From Neomesorhizobium albiziae (GTDB lineage Bacteria > Pseudomonadota > Alphaproteobacteria > Rhizobiales > Rhizobiaceae): 64,000 nt of DNA. The position numbers and the translations under genes were made by a program. This document shows, one piece after another, positions 62,397 through 64,000 of this stretch. Positions within the stretch are counted from its first letter, which is position 1; each line of letters opens with the position of its first letter. Below the pieces are notes generated by a model. That model had not been told where the DNA came from. It made no database searches and saw nothing but the letters and a program-made list of their open reading frames with translations. The stretch spans positions 193,501 to 257,500 of the forward strand of contig NZ_FOSL01000003.1 in assembly GCF_900114255.1 (NCBI RefSeq), read 5' to 3'.

Positions 62397-63119
62397 TCAG
62401 ACGAAGAACTGGCCGCCATTGGCGGAAATGGTCGAGCCGGTGATGAAACCCGCTCCATCGGAAGCGAGAAACACCACGCAGCGCGCGATCTCGTCCGCCT
62501 CGCCGAGACGGCCGACCGGAATCTGGGCGATGATCGATTCACGCACCTTCTCCGGCACCGCCATGACCATGTCCGTGGCGATATAGCCGGGGCAGACCGC
62601 ATTGACGGTGATGCCGGCGCGTGCGCCCTCCTGCGCCAGCGCCTTGGTGAAACCGAGGTCGCCCGCCTTGGAAGCGGAATAGTTGGCCTGCGCAAACTGG
62701 CCCTTCTGGCCGTTGATTGACGAGATGGTGATGACGCGGCCGAATTTGCGCTCGCGCATGCCGTTCCACAACGGATGCGTCATGTTGAAGACACCGGAAA
62801 GATTGGTGTCGATGACTTCCTTCCACTGCTGGGGGGTCATCTTGTGGAATGGCGCGTCGCGGGTGATGCCGGCATTGTTGACCAGCACGTCGATGGGGCC
62901 GAGATCGGCCTCGACCTTTTTGATCCCGTCGGCGCAGGCATCGTATTCGGCAACCGACCATTTGTAGACGGGGATGCCGGTTTCGGCCTTGAATTTCTGC
63001 GCCGCCTCATCGTTGCCCGCATAGTTGGCGGCAACCTTGTACCCAGCGCCCTTCAAGGCGATCGATATGGCGGCGCCGATACCGCGCGATCCACCGGTGA
63101 CAAGTGCAGTTCTGGTCAT
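62397..63119 (-). CDS. phaB: Acetoacetyl-CoA reductase PhaB
   Basis: This 240-residue SDR reduces acetoacetyl-CoA to (R)-3-hydroxybutyryl-CoA with NADPH for PHB synthesis. It has TALVTGGSRGIGAAISIALK (cofactor loop), NNAGITRDAPFHKMTPQQW, the Ser-Tyr-Lys site in TISSINGQKGQFAQANYSAS with YSASK, and PGYIATDMV. The C-terminal ISANGGQFFV is typical. It follows phaA in the same direction (94 bp), the usual phaAB order. Confidence 0.95.
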   Translation of the reverse strand: MTRTALVTGGSRGIGAAISIALKGAGYKVAANYAGNDEAAQKFKAETGIPVYKWSVAEYDACADGIKKVEADLGPIDVLVNNAGITRDAPFHKMTPQQWKEVIDTNLSGVFNMTHPLWNGMRERKFGRVITISSINGQKGQFAQANYSASKAGDLGFTKALAQEGARAGITVNAVCPGYIATDMVMAVPEKVRESIIAQIPVGRLGEADEIARCVVFLASDGAGFITGSTISANGGQFFV

Positions 63120-63213
63120 GGTCGTTTCCCCTTGGCTTGAACTCGTGATCGCCCGTTGGCCGGGCTTGAAATGGAACGGGCGGCCCTGGCCGCCCGTTGG
63201 TCTTTGAAAATTT

Positions 63214-64000
63214 CTACAGTGCCTCCACGCACATGGCGACGCCCATGCCGCCGCCGATGCATAGGGTGGCGAGCCCCTTCTTGGCGCCGCGCCGGCGCAT
63301 CTCGTAGACCAGCGTGTTGAAGATGCGGGTGCCCGACGCGCCGATCGGATGACCGATGGCGATCGCCCCGCCATTGACGTTGACGATATCCGGGTTCCAT
63401 CCCATGCCCTTGTTGACCGCGCAGGCCTGCGCGGCGAATGCCTCGTTGGCCTCGACGAGATCGAGGTCGGCTGCCGACCAGCCGGCCTTTTCCAGCGCCC
63501 GCTTGGAGGCCGGAATCGGCCCCGTGCCCATGATGGCGGGATCGACGCCGGCGGTTGCCCAGGAAGCGATCCGCACCAACGGCGTCAGGCCACGGCGCGC
63601 AGCCTCGGCCTCTGTCATCAGCACCACCGCGGCAGCACCGTCATTGAGGCCGGAAGCATTGGCCGCCGTCACCGTGCCTTCCTTGTCGAAGGCCGGCCGT
63701 AGCTTTTGCATGGCGTCCAGCGTCGCGCCATGGCGGATGTACTCGTCCTGGTCGACGACCGTGTCGCCCTTGCGGCCCTTGATGGTCACCGAGACGATCT
63801 CGTCCTTGAACTTGCCGGCCGTTTGCGCCGCCTCGGCCTTGTTCTGCGAGCCGACGGCGAACTCATCCTGTACTTCGCGGGTGATCTGGAACTGCCGCGC
63901 CACGTTCTCCGCCGTGTTGCCCATGTGATAACCGTTGAAGGCGTCCCACAGCCCGTCGCGGATCATGGTGTCGACCATCGAATAGTCACCCATCTTCACG
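63214..64000 (-). CDS. phaA: Acetyl-CoA acetyltransferase PhaA, 5' end outside window
   Basis: The visible 261 residues are the C-terminal two thirds of a biosynthetic thiolase, which condenses two acetyl-CoA molecules. They include [67 protein letters not shown] (catalytic His) and [10 protein letters not shown] (second catalytic Cys). The first catalytic Cys and the start codon lie beyond 64000. It supplies acetoacetyl-CoA to PhaB. Confidence 0.95.
   Translation of the reverse strand, partial: VKMGDYSMVDTMIRDGLWDAFNGYHMGNTAENVARQFQITREVQDEFAVGSQNKAEAAQTAGKFKDEIVSVTIKGRKGDTVVDQDEYIRHGATLDAMQKLRPAFDKEGTVTAANASGLNDGAAAVVLMTEAEAARRGLTPLVRIASWATAGVDPAIMGTGPIPASKRALEKAGWSAADLDLVEANEAFAAQACAVNKGMGWNPDIVNVNGGAIAIGHPIGASGTRIFNTLVYEMRRRGAKKGLATLCIGGGMGVAMCVEAL

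Overview
The window looks like a chromosome segment of a GC-rich alphaproteobacterium of the order Hyphomicrobiales, most likely Mesorhizobium or a close relative. The evidence is the gene content: GapR (DUF2312), TrcR (DUF1013), CdnL/CarD, the cysteine-free 41-residue L36, an RpoH2-type sigma factor with an EcfG/RpoE2-type promoter, FdxA, phaAB, a Suv3-like helicase, and many dispersed rhizobial-type palindromic intergenic elements. No rRNA, tRNA, CRISPR, integrase or transposase was seen. Genus assignment is inference.

Layout, left to right. (1) 1-4.6 kb: a MoxR-type AAA+ ATPase (cut by the window edge) and its likely partner, a CoxE-type VWA protein, separated by a GNAT acetyltransferase, a GH25 lysozyme lipoprotein and a HicAB toxin-antitoxin module with a clear promoter/operator. 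(2) 4.6-12.3 kb: msrB, small membrane and secreted proteins, and a large PATR-repeat autotransporter whose passenger and beta-barrel lie in different frames. (3) 12.5-24.5 kb: housekeeping genes, including gapR, an N-formylglutamate amidohydrolase, pyk (start overlapping the stop of a DUF1036 gene), rpmJ, the purE-purK pair, two divergent DUF465 genes, an MFS/ArsR pair, a quinone oxidoreductase and a DUF1127 gene. (4) 24.5-33.3 kb: a repeat-filled gap, a phytase-like secreted esterase behind a PHO box, trcR, a TetR/NmrA-like/DUF1772 cluster with a large operator (the NmrA-like gene is frameshifted), and a WYL regulator whose operator also occurs upstream of a small DUF1127-like gene.

(5) 33.4-45.1 kb: central carbon metabolism, all on the minus strand: prpE, class I aldolase, pgk, a K+/H+ antiporter, gap and tkt. 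DUF4164-zapA (cell division) diverges from tkt. (6) 45.1-52.1 kb: a CcdAB module with its operator, an ABC-F ATPase, thiamine pyrophosphokinase, and a TPP-riboswitch-controlled thiBPQ thiamine importer. (7) 52.1-64 kb: an M48 lipoprotein peptidase, rpoH2, an AHSA1 protein, carD, fdxA, an S4 protein, a Suv3-like helicase, aqpZ, and the PHB genes phaB and phaA (the latter cut by the window edge).

The genes form several working units: thiamine uptake and activation around 48 kb; lower glycolysis plus transketolase at 36-44 kb; PHB synthesis at the right edge; and toxin-antitoxin and regulator loci with autoregulatory palindromes. At least four families of dispersed hairpin elements occupy most long intergenic gaps. 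One of them shows compensatory stem changes around an invariant GANTC loop. Two genes carry apparent one-base deletions, either real pseudogenes or assembly errors.
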